NCBI GenBank assembly: GCA_030762935.1
Contig: CM060897.1
Coordinates: 114,778,676 to 114,842,675, forward strand
Direction: 5' to 3'
Source: Hymenopus coronatus
Taxonomy: Eukaryota > Arthropoda > Insecta > Mantodea > Hymenopodidae
Length of the DNA: 64,000 nt
Part shown: positions 1-11,389 of the stretch, piece by piece
How positions within the stretch are numbered: position 1 is the stretch's first letter
How the letters are laid out: the number at the start of each line of letters is the position of its first letter
The notes under the pieces: generated by a model
The model's input: only the letters and a program-made list of their open reading frames with translations
Databases searched by the model: none
What the model was told of the DNA's origin: nothing
Made by a program: the position numbers and the translations under genes

Positions 1-244
1 CGTAATTGCTCTGGGGAACATCCAGCCTGTCACTGCGGAATTATATCAAAAGATGTTCCCCCTTGTCCTTTAACACACAGTATATGCTGGCTTTGTAGAG
101 CAAATTTTCTTCACGAGATGCTACAACGCATTACAGAAAATAGCATTTTATGTACTCAAAGGAAAAGAACACAGAAACAATGTTTTTCTCCATTTACCGG
201 ACCTTCTTTGTCTACTTTAACATTATTATATTACTTATCTCTTT
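1..244. other. Unassigned sequence
   Basis: I see no recognisable gene or repeat. A 66-codon open frame starting at 118 runs into a repeat copy and has no protein-like character. Confidence 0.4.
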
Positions 245-510
245 GTAGGTACCACAGAAATAAGGGAGTACACTACGCTAAAGCCTTAGTCAAAATTTTT
301 AGGAGCTGGTCGTTATGACGATCTTGAAGTACGTTTTGGCTTACATGGCCAGAATTAAATCATAAGAAAACACGAATTAACGACTTTTCGTTCCAGAAAT
401 GGTTGAAACATTTTCAGTAGAAAACAAGGATATCTCGGAAATGTTAACTTAACAGAAGGATATATTGGACTTAGTTTGTGTGCTTAAACTATATATATTT
501 GTTGTCGTGA
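245..510 (+). repeat. R870 repeat, partial copy
   Basis: This matches the 5' middle part of the R870 consensus: AAATAAGGGAGTACACTA, then the 'GTCAAA...AGCTGG' and 'CATGGCCAG' blocks. The part from about 415 is repeated again at 955-1050, so two closely similar copies flank the SINE at 524-880. Confidence 0.65.
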
Positions 511-523
511 GAGTTTTTTCGAC

Positions 524-880
524 AGCGCTGCGGCCGAAATGTTAAACCACTCGCCTCCCACCTAGGTGGCCAAGCGTCCACATGCATGATTAATGATGGA
601 CAAAACGGCGCGTGGATTTCTTCGGGTTCTCTGTTCCCTCACTTATTCCACAAATTGCTCCATAAACACCTTTTCTATCATTTGTTTTGTTTTTATTTCG
701 CTTCATCCAGTTCCTCACCCTCATACCCGACTACGCGCCGACCACTCGTTCCAGGTTCTCTATTCTGTAGTTCCACGTCGTTGGATCCCCAACAGGCTTC
801 TCACTCCTAGGCAACCGCTTGTGAGTCCAAGGTGGAGTGTCAGTCCTACATAAGTGGAGGGTAAGCCAACTATAAAGGTA
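524..880 (+). mobile_element. tRNA-derived SINE, family S2, degenerate
   Basis: The head resembles a decayed tRNA-like promoter (CGCTGCGGCCGAAATG, then CCACTCGCCTCCCACCTAGGTGGCC). It is followed by the S2 body seen in other copies here: 'GGATTTCTTCGGGTTCTCTG' and 'CACAAATTGCTCCA'. The 3' block AGTCCTACATAAG at 840-853 recurs near 26885, so it is probably part of the element. Relatives lie at 26390, 45152 and 46244. The short open frames here are not genes. Confidence 0.6.
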
Positions 881-882
881 CA

Positions 883-1480
883 ACTGAAATAAGGGAGTAT
901 ACTTGGCTAAAGCGATAGTCAGTCCTGTTTCAGAAATGTTTAAGGTTGGACAATTTTCAGTAGAAAAGAAGCATATCTCGGAAATGGTTAATTCCACAGA
1001 AGAATATTTTGACTAGTTGTATGCTTAAACCAAAACTAGATTTCTTTTTGTGGTAAGATTTTGTCTATGTTAAAACAGTTTACCAGTTAAACAAAAATCT
1101 TTCAGAACGAAAAGAACTCCGGGGATTATTTCCAAAACTTCAGGATATATATTTTATTTGCCATGATAACATCTTTGATATACAGCATTTTAATCAAAAT
1201 CGTAGAGCCATTTTTGAGAGAAACAACACTTTCCAAAATGTTTCTATGTATTAGTTTCATATTTAACGGCCTTGTCATTTTTGAGGTACGCTGACCACAG
1301 ACACACTCAAATACTTACAGACATACATCCGTAATTATCGTTTTCTAAAACTGTTTTTTCGAACTCATTAATCTCATCACATATATTTCTGATGAAATCT
1401 CGGTATCGAATTTTTGGGTGGAATACAATACCTTCTCTATACACTATGTACATAGTACGTGTAGAGAAAGTAAAAATTAA
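883..1480 (+). repeat. R870 repeat, 5'-truncated copy
   Basis: The copy begins at AAATAAGGGAGTATACTTGG and runs through the diagnostic blocks TTTTAATCAAAATCGTAGAG and GAAATCTCGGTATCGAATTT. It ends with the terminal palindrome and AGAGAAAGTAAAAA at about 1463-1479. Confidence 0.75.
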
Positions 1481-1639
1481 TAACTGATACATATTTATTT
1501 TCATTTCCAACTTTTCAATTATCTTATGTAACAATTTTATAGGTTAAGTCCTATATATATTTACCTGGATTTGATACAAAGTATTAAAATAGCATACGAT
1601 ATAAGCATGTAACAAGGAATGTACTTCAAATTCTTTGAA

Positions 1640-2302
1640 ATTAGTTTCTCTTTACAACGCCAAAAGTGAAATAAAAATAAAATACAGTAAAGGACGACTT
1701 TTTGTATCAGTGAGTAAAATTTACACCAGTATTCAGAAATGTCTTGGAAATGGTTAACCATAAAAAAAATGTGTTTGCCTTAAAAAGCGTGCTTCAAAAT
1801 CTACATTTTTGTGCAGCAAGATTCCGTCTTTCTCTTATGGTTTACTAGTTATGCAAAAGAGGATTTCAGGATTAATAAAAAGTATAGATAAATATTCATT
1901 TGTGATAAAAATATTTTAAACATATGCAATTTTAATCAAATTCATTAGAGAACTTTTAAGAAAATCAAAATTTTCAAAAATGTTCCATGTAAAAAGTAGT
2001 TTGAAATGGAGGATTTTCTCTAAAATCATGTCACATCTTTGGAAGATGCTGAATTTAAATATAAGGTTTGAATTTGACGGACTTTTTTAGTTATATTTCC
2101 CACAGTACACATATACGAGATCTTTGGCAATTGATAGCGTTGTTAACAGCCAAAATAATTTAATTTTAGAAAATGAATCAAGTCTTTATTCAGGAAACTT
2201 CAAAACATACATAGTCGGTGTAATCTGGCACTGAAATTGTTGGTTGAATTCAGTTCCTTCTCTATGTACCATGCACATTATACGTGATAGAGAAAGTAAA
2301 GT
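1640..2302 (+). repeat. R870 repeat, diverged copy
   Basis: The blocks TTTACTAGTTATGCAAAA, TTCCATGTAAAAAGTAGTTT, and the end CGTGATAGAGAAAGTAAAG identify it. It is more diverged than the array copies at 15-18 kb. Confidence 0.65.
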
Positions 2303-2361
2303 ATGTAAAACTGCTACAAATATTACAAAATGCATTTTACCAATTTTTATGGTTTTTTACT

Positions 2362-3198
2362 AATTAATTTCTCTACACTTGCTATGTGCATAGTGTAACG
2401 AGAATGTATTGTATTTCACCCAATAATTCAATTCCGAAATTTCAGCGGGAATATATGTTTAGAAACCCTCTGAATCCAGAAAAACATTTATAAATGAAGG
2501 TTAGTTTGTGTCTGTGTGGGTAGGAGGAGGAATAGCTCAAAAACGAAAAGTCCATTAAATGCCAAACTTAGTATTTAATTATCTTCCAAGGATTCGACAT
2601 TAAGATTTTTAAGAAAATCTCCCCACCCCAATTAACTTTTACATGGGGAAAAAAGTAATTTTCTCAAAATTGGCCCTAAAAATTTGATTAAAATACCGTA
2701 TATTAAAGATATTTAAATGTTCAGCAGAGTATATATCTTGAACTTTCTGGGAATAGCCTATGAAAACCTCTGCATTTTGGATGGCTTTTGCATAATTCAA
2801 AAATCGTAAGAGATAGACAAAAACTTAAAGGAGAAAAAAACGTAAATCTGGCCAGAATACACAGTTTATGTTGTATACATTTTTTCGTGGAGTTGACCAT
2901 TTACAAGTTATATCTTGTTATTCGTTTTAATTTTATAATACTTAACATTTTTCTTATGAGGGAACTTGGTTATACAAAGAAACGAATTTTAATTACATAA
3001 CAACCGGCATTTAAAAAAAATGACTATTGCTTTAGCCTAATGTGCGGTTTTATTTCCCTTCTTCTTACACGGAAATAAATAACAATACCATCTCTACTAA
3101 TGATTATCTCGATTAGCATAACATAGAAGAATAATTTTTTTTAACAGTAAGTGTTACAGAGCTGTACAGAAAGTCATGCGAATGGAACACATGTGATT
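2362..3198 (-). repeat. R870 repeat, near full length
   Basis: It starts with the reversed end (TTTCTCTACACTTGCTATG) and closes at 3164-3196 with CAGAAAGTCATGCGAATGG and AACACATGTGATTTT. It joins directly to another minus copy at 3199, giving a head-to-tail pair. Confidence 0.75.
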
Positions 3199-3304
3199 TT
3201 ATGTACAATGCGTATAGAAGATATTGTATTCCATACTGAGATCACTGGAAATATATGTTTTGAGACCTGCTAAATCCCCCCCCCCAAAGACATTTTGATA
3301 AAAC

Positions 3305-3653
3305 GGTCACTGTGTGTCTATCTCTCTGAGTGCTTATGTATGTGTGCGTAAGTGTGTATGTTTGTATGCGTGTAGGCATATGTGTATGTGTGTACGTGTT
3401 TGTATGTATGTACCTGTGTGTATGTATGTATGAATGTATGTATGTACGTGTGTAGGTATATGTGTATGTGTGTATGTGTGTCTATGTGTGTATGTGTATG
3501 TAAGTGTGTATGCGTGTCTATGTGTGTATGTGTGTATGCGTGTCTATTTGTGTATGTGTATGTATGTGTGTATGTGTGTCTGTGTGTATGTGTGATGTAT
3601 GTATATACGTGTGTATGTGTGTGTCTGTGAGTTTGTATCTGTGTGTGTCTGTC

Positions 3654-3695
<42 letters not shown>
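3305..3695. repeat. Expanded TG/TATG microsatellite inside R870
   Basis: About 390 bases of TGTG, TATG and TGTC steps end in a clean (TG)n near 3658-3692. The long open frames across it, on both strands, are by-products of the low complexity. Shorter TG or CA tracts sit at the same position in other R870 copies, for example near 10045, 16925, 23390 and 54270. Confidence 0.9.
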
Positions 3696-3999
3696 TCTGA
3701 GGACGGCATAACTAAAACCGAAAATCCCTTAAATGTCAAATCTGTAATTTAAGTTTAGTATATTCCAACGAATGCAACACGAGGATTTTGAAGAAAATAT
3801 TCCAAACCATACTACCTGTTATGTGCAAGCAAGTTTCAAACATTTTGATTTTCTCAAGAATGGTTGTAATTATTTTGATTAAAATACCGTATTTTAAGGA
3901 TACTTACATGACAAATAAAATGTTTATCTTAAATTCTCTGGGAATAGCTTCTGAAGATCTGTTCGTTGCGGATGAATTTTAATGCATTTTACATAACTA

Positions 4000-4555
4000 A
4001 GAGAGCCGTTACTTTTTTTAACCTCCAATAGGCTATAAACAAAAGACAAGTTCATAGAAAACAATTATTTTGTTAATAAAATTTTGTACACTTATGGCTA
4101 CTTTTCAATATAATCACCGAAAATATTGAGATATTTATCGTACCCCTGCACAAGCTTTGCAATACCTGCTTCAAAAACTGTTGTTCAAATGAGCATTGAC
4201 GTTGTTTCGAAGATCTTCGTTGGTTTGAAAGTGCTGCCCTGCTAGCCACGGCATAAGATCGAAAATGTTCCATTGAAATTGTTTAAGGAGCCAATGGTTG
4301 TGCCTGCAGTGTGTGGACGAACGTTGTAATGGATCAACACAATTCCTGAAGTCAGCATTCCTCTTCGTTTGTTTTGAATGGCTCTCCGCAAACGTCGTAA
4401 AGTACGAAGATCTTCAAAACAACGTCAATGGTTATTTGAAATCATTGGCAGCAACATTTTTTGAAGCGGGTATTGTAAAGCTTGTGCATAGGTACGATAA
4501 ATGTTTCAATCTTTTCGGTTGTTACAACAAACAATTTATAATCATAGGCATTTTT
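4000..4555. mobile_element. Fold-back (palindromic) mariner derivative, locus 1
   Basis: On the minus strand, 4400 down to 4000 encodes a decayed mariner transposase C-terminal half: a LRRLRRAIQNKRRGMLTSG block, the degenerate catalytic-aspartate block (VRPHTAGTT), then EDLRNNVN, then AKLVQGYDKYLNIFGDYIEK. On the plus strand, from about 4402, the same C-terminus is encoded again (YEDLQNNVNGYLKS, then KLVHRYDKCFN). The two arms are therefore inverted copies of the transposase tail around a roughly 170-bp loop. The left terminus AGAGAGCCGTTACTTTTTTT follows a TA. The right arm lacks the matching terminus. Frames are broken, so it cannot make transposase. The same structure recurs at 19503-19985. 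Confidence 0.75.
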
Positions 4556-4844
4556 GTTGTAGAATCGACCGTTTCCAAGATGTTCCTTGTTATTTGTTGA
4601 AGCAGCTACTTAATTTTTCTCATATCGTTATGTTCATATAGCCACCAGTTTTTAAAAGATACGAATATTGCTTCTGTTTACAAGGAATCAAGTAATAATA
4701 TCATTTCTGCTAATGCTTTTCACGATTAGCAAGATGTAGATAAAAGAATTTCTTTCGTAAAGATAGTATTTTTTGTTTGCAGAACGGGTATTGGAAGTCA
4801 TATGAATGGAATACTTCAAACTTTTAAATGCATATCTCCAAACA

Positions 4845-6475
4845 CTGGCAGAAGCATAGTGAAGCTAGAATTAGGCAAATAAGTCACAATGATATGCTTA
4901 ATTATGTACAATTACATTTTCATGACCTCCTCTACATGTTGTAGTTATTTATTCAGCCTGTTTCGAAGCAACACGAAACGAATACAACAGAGGTATGAAA
5001 TAGTCCAAATTGATTTTTGAAAAGTACACAATTTTGAGTTTAGGCAGTGCACGAAGCTTAGGCTGTGATACGCACATTCTCACACCTCAGAAGATATTGG
5101 CCATAAAAACAAACGGGGTTTCCATGTTCGTTATCTGCAAACATCTCCTAGATTTCAGGTTTAGGACTAAAAGTCAGTTATCTACACAAAAGACTACTTA
5201 ACATCTTGGGTGATTTAAAAGTTACTCTTTGTTCCGGAGCAAATATATTTTTATGAATCTTTTGCTTCGGCTCCGGTACGACTGCCAGCTCTTCTTTAAC
5301 TAATGGTTTTGTCTTGTGACGCTAGACCTCGTTGCCGTGTAGTTACGTTTGGAGTTTCGTGGGGTAGAGTGAGGTCAGTCGCTTGTGTGGTTATGTGAGC
5401 ATAACAGCTGGAGATTGGAATCCAGGTTCCCCGCCATTAGTCTAACTTGATGTGAGTACCCGTTCTTTATTTCTTTTTTTTTTTTTTTTTTTTTTTATCC
5501 CTTTTAACAATTTCGGTGCAGCGAGAATTATTTCCGTGTGTCCCATAGAAACGAAATTCTCAACCAACGTTATTATTGTTATTATTGATCTGAACCTTTA
5601 TTCAGAAAAGGGCTTTCTAAAATTTGTTAACTGGGGTAATTGGTTGTATACGCAATGCTGGAGCTATTAAACCTTGAGAGTTAAAATTCTATTGTTTTCT
5701 TAATATCCTTTAAGGGCACATTTTTCTTTGTAGAAACCTTGAGTGACGATCCACGTATGTATCTTTGGGCTAATGGGGACAGGCACGGTTCATCTTGAGA
5801 GTGAAATATACGTATTTTGCTACAAATATCTTGTACAGATTTTCCTAACTAGTTCTAATAATTATAATTGTAAACTCCAAGCAACATATCCCACTTAACT
5901 TTCATAATAGTTTCCAAGAATGCAACCCGAAGATTTCAAGAAAACTCCTCACTCTAAAATCCCTTCACATGGAATATTTTTTTTGTTGCAAATTTTAATC
6001 CTCTCAAAAATGGCGGTATTAAATACAATATGTTTAAGATATTTTTATGATAAATAAAATGTATATCTTGAATATTCTGTGAACAGCCTCTGAAGGTGTC
6101 TTCTGTCTGAATGACTTTTACGAAACTAGTAAACCTTGAGATAGACAAAATGTTACTATACAATATCAATTTCGTTAAAACACACAATTTATATGAAATA
6201 TATTTTTGTGTAATTGACCATTTCTGATATATCTATTGTTAGTTTAAATTTACAGAAGGTACGCATATTTTTCTGAATGAGAAGTCAACATTAGTTTTTA
6301 TTTTTCTTTTCATGCTGGTCGTGCAAGGAGAGTTAAATTCCACCAATGGCGACCCGACCTTAAAACATTTTATTATTGCTTTATCCAAATGCATTCCCCC
6401 TTGAACCTTAAGAAAATATGAAATAGAAGAATTTCCGCCAATGTTTTTTTCTCGATTGGCATATAAATAAACTAT
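4845..6475 (-). repeat. R870 variant with a divergent end, interrupted
   Basis: 4845-5910 is not ordinary R870, but 5915-6475 is (ATGCAACCCGAAGATTTCAA and later blocks). The same hybrid arrangement, in the opposite orientation, lies at 11390-12019. Shared blocks include CCTAACTAGTTCTAATAATT near 5847 and the reverse complement near 11500. This copy has about 565 extra bases at 5228-5795 relative to the other. Confidence 0.6.
5228..5795. mobile_element. Unclassified insertion in the R870 variant
   Basis: The sequence is present here but absent from the homologous copy at 11390-12019, where GTTTACTCTT runs straight into the following block. It contains a 5470-5497 poly-T run and a GC-richer portion (5270-5450). 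I recognise no coding capacity or termini. It could instead be ancestral sequence deleted from the other copy. Confidence 0.4.
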
Positions 6476-7969
6476 CAATTGTTAGCATAATATCAGCGCC
6501 ACAAATGTGAGGGAATTTTGTCCGTAGGAGTTCTTTTACATGTTTATAAACCTGCTGGCATGGGGCTGTCGCTTTAAACCTTTTATTCATCCCGGATTTA
6601 AGTCACAGATTCTTTAAGCGGGACTATAAATTAGGGTTTGTACTTTACGGCTAATTTTATATTCAACTAATTTTCAACCATAGAATACAATTATTTAAGA
6701 CTCCTTTGTATTTTAAGAAAATAAAATGTTTGCGATAAACCATAGTGGTATTCACCGTGTTTTTAAGATGACCTTAAATTCTAAAAGTCATTTTTCTAAA
6801 GTATTAACGGTAACAATAGAGTATATGAATAATACTTTATAACAATGGAGATACATTAATTAATTTAATCCATTACTAGCATACACACATTACTTATATA
6901 TTTCCATTTATTTCTTTAATATTATAAAAGGTCCTATGATTCCGTAAACTGTTTGCATAATGTTTATAAATACATATTTTTTTTATTCTTGTTGCGTTGC
7001 CAAAATAGCTCTGTTTCCACAGTATACACATATTACATACAATACATATTTCTGTATTATTGAATGTATATATTATCATTTTACTTGTTTATACAGAAGT
7101 TTTGAATAAATGATGATCTTCTGGATATTACAAGCTAAAATTAAAACCTATCTTCTTCTACACATATTAAACTAAATGTACCATATTTTAAATTACATTC
7201 TTTAATATATTTGTATCAAAGCTTCCGTTTTAAATTTTCTTAAAGTGGATTGTATTTTTTTAAAAATACTTTACATTAAAAGTAGAAGAAACTGCAAAAA
7301 CAAAATATAATTATATATATTAATTTTTCAAAACTAATCTGCGTCTAATATCAAAATTCAGATTAGTTCTTTTGTTGCATACATTCTGCAGTGCACTAGA
7401 AAAAGGCTTTCAGAGCCCTAACTGTATTTTTGCGGGAAAAGACAGATTTTGAATGTGATAAATTAACAACGAATTTGGAAAATAGCTTTAAGTTTTGTCA
7501 TAGATAATCGTTTATCCAGCGCAACGTTTTAACATTCTTCCAAAACCCGTGTTACATTCGCCTAGGAGAATAAAACATTTAAAGTAGATAGATTGAAGTA
7601 AGTTGCATTTTCACACCAAATATATCTAAGAAAATAGGTAAAATATTTGCAAATGCAAACAATTGTAATCCCATAAGCTCTCAAATACCGATTATTTTAC
7701 TTGGGGCTCACCGTCCTTTCCCACAGGCACATTTCGTTTAAATTCATGGGATTCGAACTCTTATCATGCATGGATAACCAGTCCATCAACTATCCAGCGC
7801 AATGCTCAAGAATGTTCGAACCTTCTTAGTCGTAGCACCTTCGGAAGAGACACGAAAGCTGATTTAAGACTCAGAGGAGCGACACATATAGCAAAAAAGT
7901 CCACACTTAAAACCATTGGTCTGTGCGCTCAATTAGCCTGAAGTATATACTCAGAAGAATAAACATTTT
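6476..7969. other. AT-rich unassigned sequence
   Basis: No repeat, promoter array or protein-like frame stands out. Short runs of A or T and stop codons in all frames suggest ordinary non-coding DNA. Confidence 0.4.
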
Positions 7970-9895
7970 ACTTCCTCTACTCAGCACGTAGTATATAGGT
8001 AGAGAAGCTATTGTATTTCAAACAAAATTCGATACCGAATTTCACTGGAAATAGGTGCATTAGCGTCATTTGAATAAAACATAAATAGATAAATAAATAA
8101 ATAAATTTTCGGGAAAAGTCCTCAAGTGTTGATATTTAAGTTCTGCATCTTCCAAGAATGTAATACGAATATTTCAAGAAAAATACCCGACCCTAAACGA
8201 TACTTTACGTGGAAAATATTTCAAAATGTTAATTATCTGAAAAATGGCTCTAAGCATTTTAATTATAATAATCTATATTAAAGATTACGACAAATAAAAT
8301 GTACAAGGGACGTTTATGAAATGATTCACAATATTAGCTTTTTGTCATTATTTATTAATGAACATGAATCAAAATATATGGGATCTCCGAATTTACTCTC
8401 CACCGACGTGAATACATCCCTGCCTCCTTCCTGGTAACATCATTATTGCGTCACTGAATCATTGTTTGGAGGTACTACGCACCCACTCGAGGGCAGCTGC
8501 CTGTAATCTCTTGTTGTTGCTGAACCTTTTCTCTCGCAGCGCGTCCTTCATGCTGTCAAATAGAGCGTTATCAGATGGAGCGAGATCCGGTGTGTATGGT
8601 GGGTGTGACACAACAATGAACCCCAGTGGTGTCAACTATGCAATCGTCGCATTGTTGGTGTGCGGTGCCTCATTGTCGTGCTGGAGGAGCATTCCTTCCT
8701 ACCACTTTTCCTTCTCCGAGCTGAATCCTACGTCTACTCGTGTAATGCTGTCACAGTACTCTCTGTTGTTAATAGTCATTTGTTGTGGAAACCAGTCCAA
8801 TAGCAATATACCACAAGCGTCCCAAAATACGTTTAGCATCTACTACTTCAGATGGAGCAGCACGAGATTTCTTGGGCCGGGGACTCCCAGGATGTTTCCA
8901 TAGGATTTTCTTCTCCGGTGAATGGTAGTGATACCATGATTCGTCATCAGTCACCAGTTTCTCAAAAAAAAATCTGGCTTATCATTGCAGACAGACTTCA
9001 AATCTGTTCTTCTTCTGGGGATGTGTCAAGTCCCGTATCTTTACCATTTCCAAATCGTAATGGATAATGGTGTGCAGGATTGCGCGGCAGGCTCTATCTC
9101 CGATTCCAGTTCATCAAACGCTATACGCCTATCAGTTATAATCAATTCAGACACAACCTCGCAGACCAAAATGTTGATGGACGACCACTACTAATATTCT
9201 TGCTTGCAAATTCCTTTCCATTACGAATCCGGAAATCCGATTGCAGACGTCTTTAATGCAACAGCTTCTTGGTCACAAACCATTGTTAAACATTTATGAA
9301 TATCTGCTGTTTGGACTCCTTCCTTCCACAAAACACCATGCAGTTCACCTTTGCTCAACCTTCCCTCTTATCCATAGTTTTTTTCTACTTGACTAGCGTC
9401 TGCATCATATATTTAATAGTATTTTTAAAACAACGCAATTGTACATCATTTCCGAACGTCCCTCGAATATCACGAATTATACGGCAATAACTTAAAAGTC
9501 TTCTTCATTCAAATGACTTACGTAGAACTGTTAAATCCTAAGAAACGGACAAAAGTTACTCCAAAAATGTAGAACTCGTAAACACACACAATTTATATTA
9601 TAAACAATTTTTGTGGAGTTTACCATTTCCAACATATTCCATGTTAAAAATTTCAATTAAAAGCTTCTCACACCGGAATATGTCAACCCCTGGACAAACG
9701 AGACAACGAATTTCAACTGTTTTTAAAAGATTTGACTATGCATTCATTATAGAGTATTCCTATATTTCCTTTCTGCTTACAAGAAAGCATGACTGCTCAT
9801 TTTTATCTCGATTAGCCTGAAGTAGATAGAAGAATAAACTTTTTAAGAGCAATTTATTACACAGATGTAGTGAAAGTCATATGACAAACACACAT
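7970..9895 (-). repeat. R870 repeat split by a mariner insertion
   Basis: R870 sequence occupies 7970-8303 and resumes at about 9490 (AAAAGTTACTCCAAAAATGT, then GGAGTTTACCATTTCC), ending near 9895. The mariner at 8304-9465 lies between. It is followed head-to-tail by another minus copy. Confidence 0.7.
8304..9465 (-). mobile_element. mariner transposon, inactivated, with inverted ends
   Basis: This is a cut-and-paste DNA transposon of the IS630-Tc1-mariner superfamily. Its transposase would bind the inverted ends and cut with three acidic residues. On the minus strand, despite many stops and shifts, the order is right: helix-turn-helix remnant, VTDDESWYHYHSPEKK (first D) with WKHPGSPRPKKSRAAPS near 8940-8860, then VFWDACGI, then LQHDNEAPHTNNA (second D) near 8670, then SHPPYTPDLAPSD (third D) near 8600. 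The left end CAAGGGACGTTTATGAAATG pairs with a right end finishing CATTTCCGAACGTCCCTCG. TA precedes the left end; the right flank reads AA, so the TA duplication has decayed. At 1.16 kb it is slightly short for mariner. It sits inside an R870 copy. Confidence 0.85.
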
Positions 9896-10735
9896 AAGAT
9901 TCTTATATTCACTACGTGTACTATGTACATAGCATATTATGAAAGTATTGTATTGCATCCAAAAATTCGATACTGAGATTTCACCGGAAATACATGTTTT
10001 GGATCCCCCAGCATTTAAAAAAACTGGAAAAAAATCTGTGTGTCTGTGTGTGTGTCTCTCTCTCTCTCCCTCTCTCTCTGTGTATCTATGTCTGTGGACA
10101 GTATAGCTCTAAAACGAAAAGACCGTTAAATAACAATATTGCTATTTAAGTTCTTCCAAGGATACGACACGAAGCTTTTCAAGAAAATTACTCCACCCCA
10201 AACTACCTTTTACATGGAGAAAATTTTGATTTTTTTTTTATTTCTCAAAAATGGCTCAAACGGTTTTGATTAAAACTCTTATATTTAAGATATTTACATG
10301 CCAAATAAAATGTACATCTTGAATTTTTTGGAAATAACTTTTAAAGACCTTTTATTCTGGATGATTTTTATTGGTTACATAACTGGTAACCCGTAAGAGA
10401 TGGACAAAAACTTACTACACAAAAATGTGGATCACGATAACACAATAATTTATGCCACATGCATGTTTTTCGTGAAGTTGACGGTTTTTGAGATACTTGT
10501 TTTTATTGGTTTCAGTTTTAAAATAGTTTTCTCTTGTGAACGCTTGGCCACACAAAGAAACGGATTTCAATTCCATAGCAACCACATTTTATAATATGTG
10601 ACTAGATTTAGCCTAATGTATTCCCTTATTTTCTTTCTACTTATAAGACCGGTTTTGCTAGAGAGGCATAAGCTTTTAACCAAAATTTGTTACAGAGATG
10701 TAGAGATATACATGAGAATGGAGCACATCAGATTT
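9895..10735 (-). repeat. R870 repeat, full-length copy
   Basis: The copy starts at the terminal palindrome (ACTATGTACATAG near 9918) and includes TTCGATACTGAGATTTCACC, TTTGATTAAAACTCTTATAT and GATGTAGAGATATACATG. It ends near CATCAGATTTG at 10735. A short TG/CT microsatellite lies at 10045-10085. Confidence 0.8.
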
Positions 10736-11389
10736 GTTTAAGAATAGTTGGCTGCAGAGTAGATGATAGATAAGGTTATGTTAATGTAACAAAATATTTT
10801 CCGCTGTGTTATTATCTAAACACTAATAGATAACGGAGAAAGAAGAGCAAGCCATCTCCTATTCAAGTGTAGAACTGATCGCTTCTCCCTTTTGCGGGCT
10901 CGTAACGCTGGTTGTTCGCAATTTCACAGTCATTTAAAGCAGGAAATCCTTCCTTTGTGGTGCACATCTCTCTTGCGGAATGAAAGGGAAGAGAAGAGAG
11001 AACTTGCAAATGTAAACACATGGTTCTTTGTCCTTAGACAAATATCTAGAGGAGATGGGAAGAGTAAACAAATGGAGGACTGGGCAAACAACATGGAGAA
11101 CTCTGATTATTATTAATTAAAGCCTTCCGTATTTAAGTCCGAATTGCAGGGCTAGTTAGGAAAGGATATCTTAGACTAGAAATACAATATTGCAATTTAT
11201 CTTTTCGTTTATTGCTACTTCAAGACCTTAGATAGTATTATTTCCCCAATTAAGCATAGAAACGGTAGAAAATAATTAAGGAACCTAGCAATGAAATGTA
11301 GACATGCCTTACATTGTATGTATCATAAAAAGATCACATTTTTGAGAGAATTAAAACTTGAAATAAAAAAGTTCATGAAAAGGATAGTT
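10736..11389. other. Unassigned sequence
   Basis: No recognised repeat or gene. A 74-codon open frame (10892-11116) is purine-rich and I cannot relate it to any family. Confidence 0.35.

Larger units (their letters stand above)
3199..4844 (-). repeat. R870 repeat split by a fold-back mariner
   Basis: R870 matter fills 3199-3999 and about 4556-4840. Between them lies a mariner derivative. The left part contains a strongly expanded TG tract (3305-3695) at the place where other copies have a short CACACGGACACAC block. The right part resumes at 'GACCGTTTCCAAGATGTTCC' and ends with AAGTCATATGAATGGAATAC. Confidence 0.7.

Noticed and set aside
3382..3752. Cys/Val-rich open frames
   Set aside because: Translations of a TG/TATG microsatellite; equally long frames occur on the other strand.
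8466..8903. 145-codon plus-strand open frame
   Set aside because: It is the antisense of the mariner transposase, whose catalytic motifs read on the minus strand.
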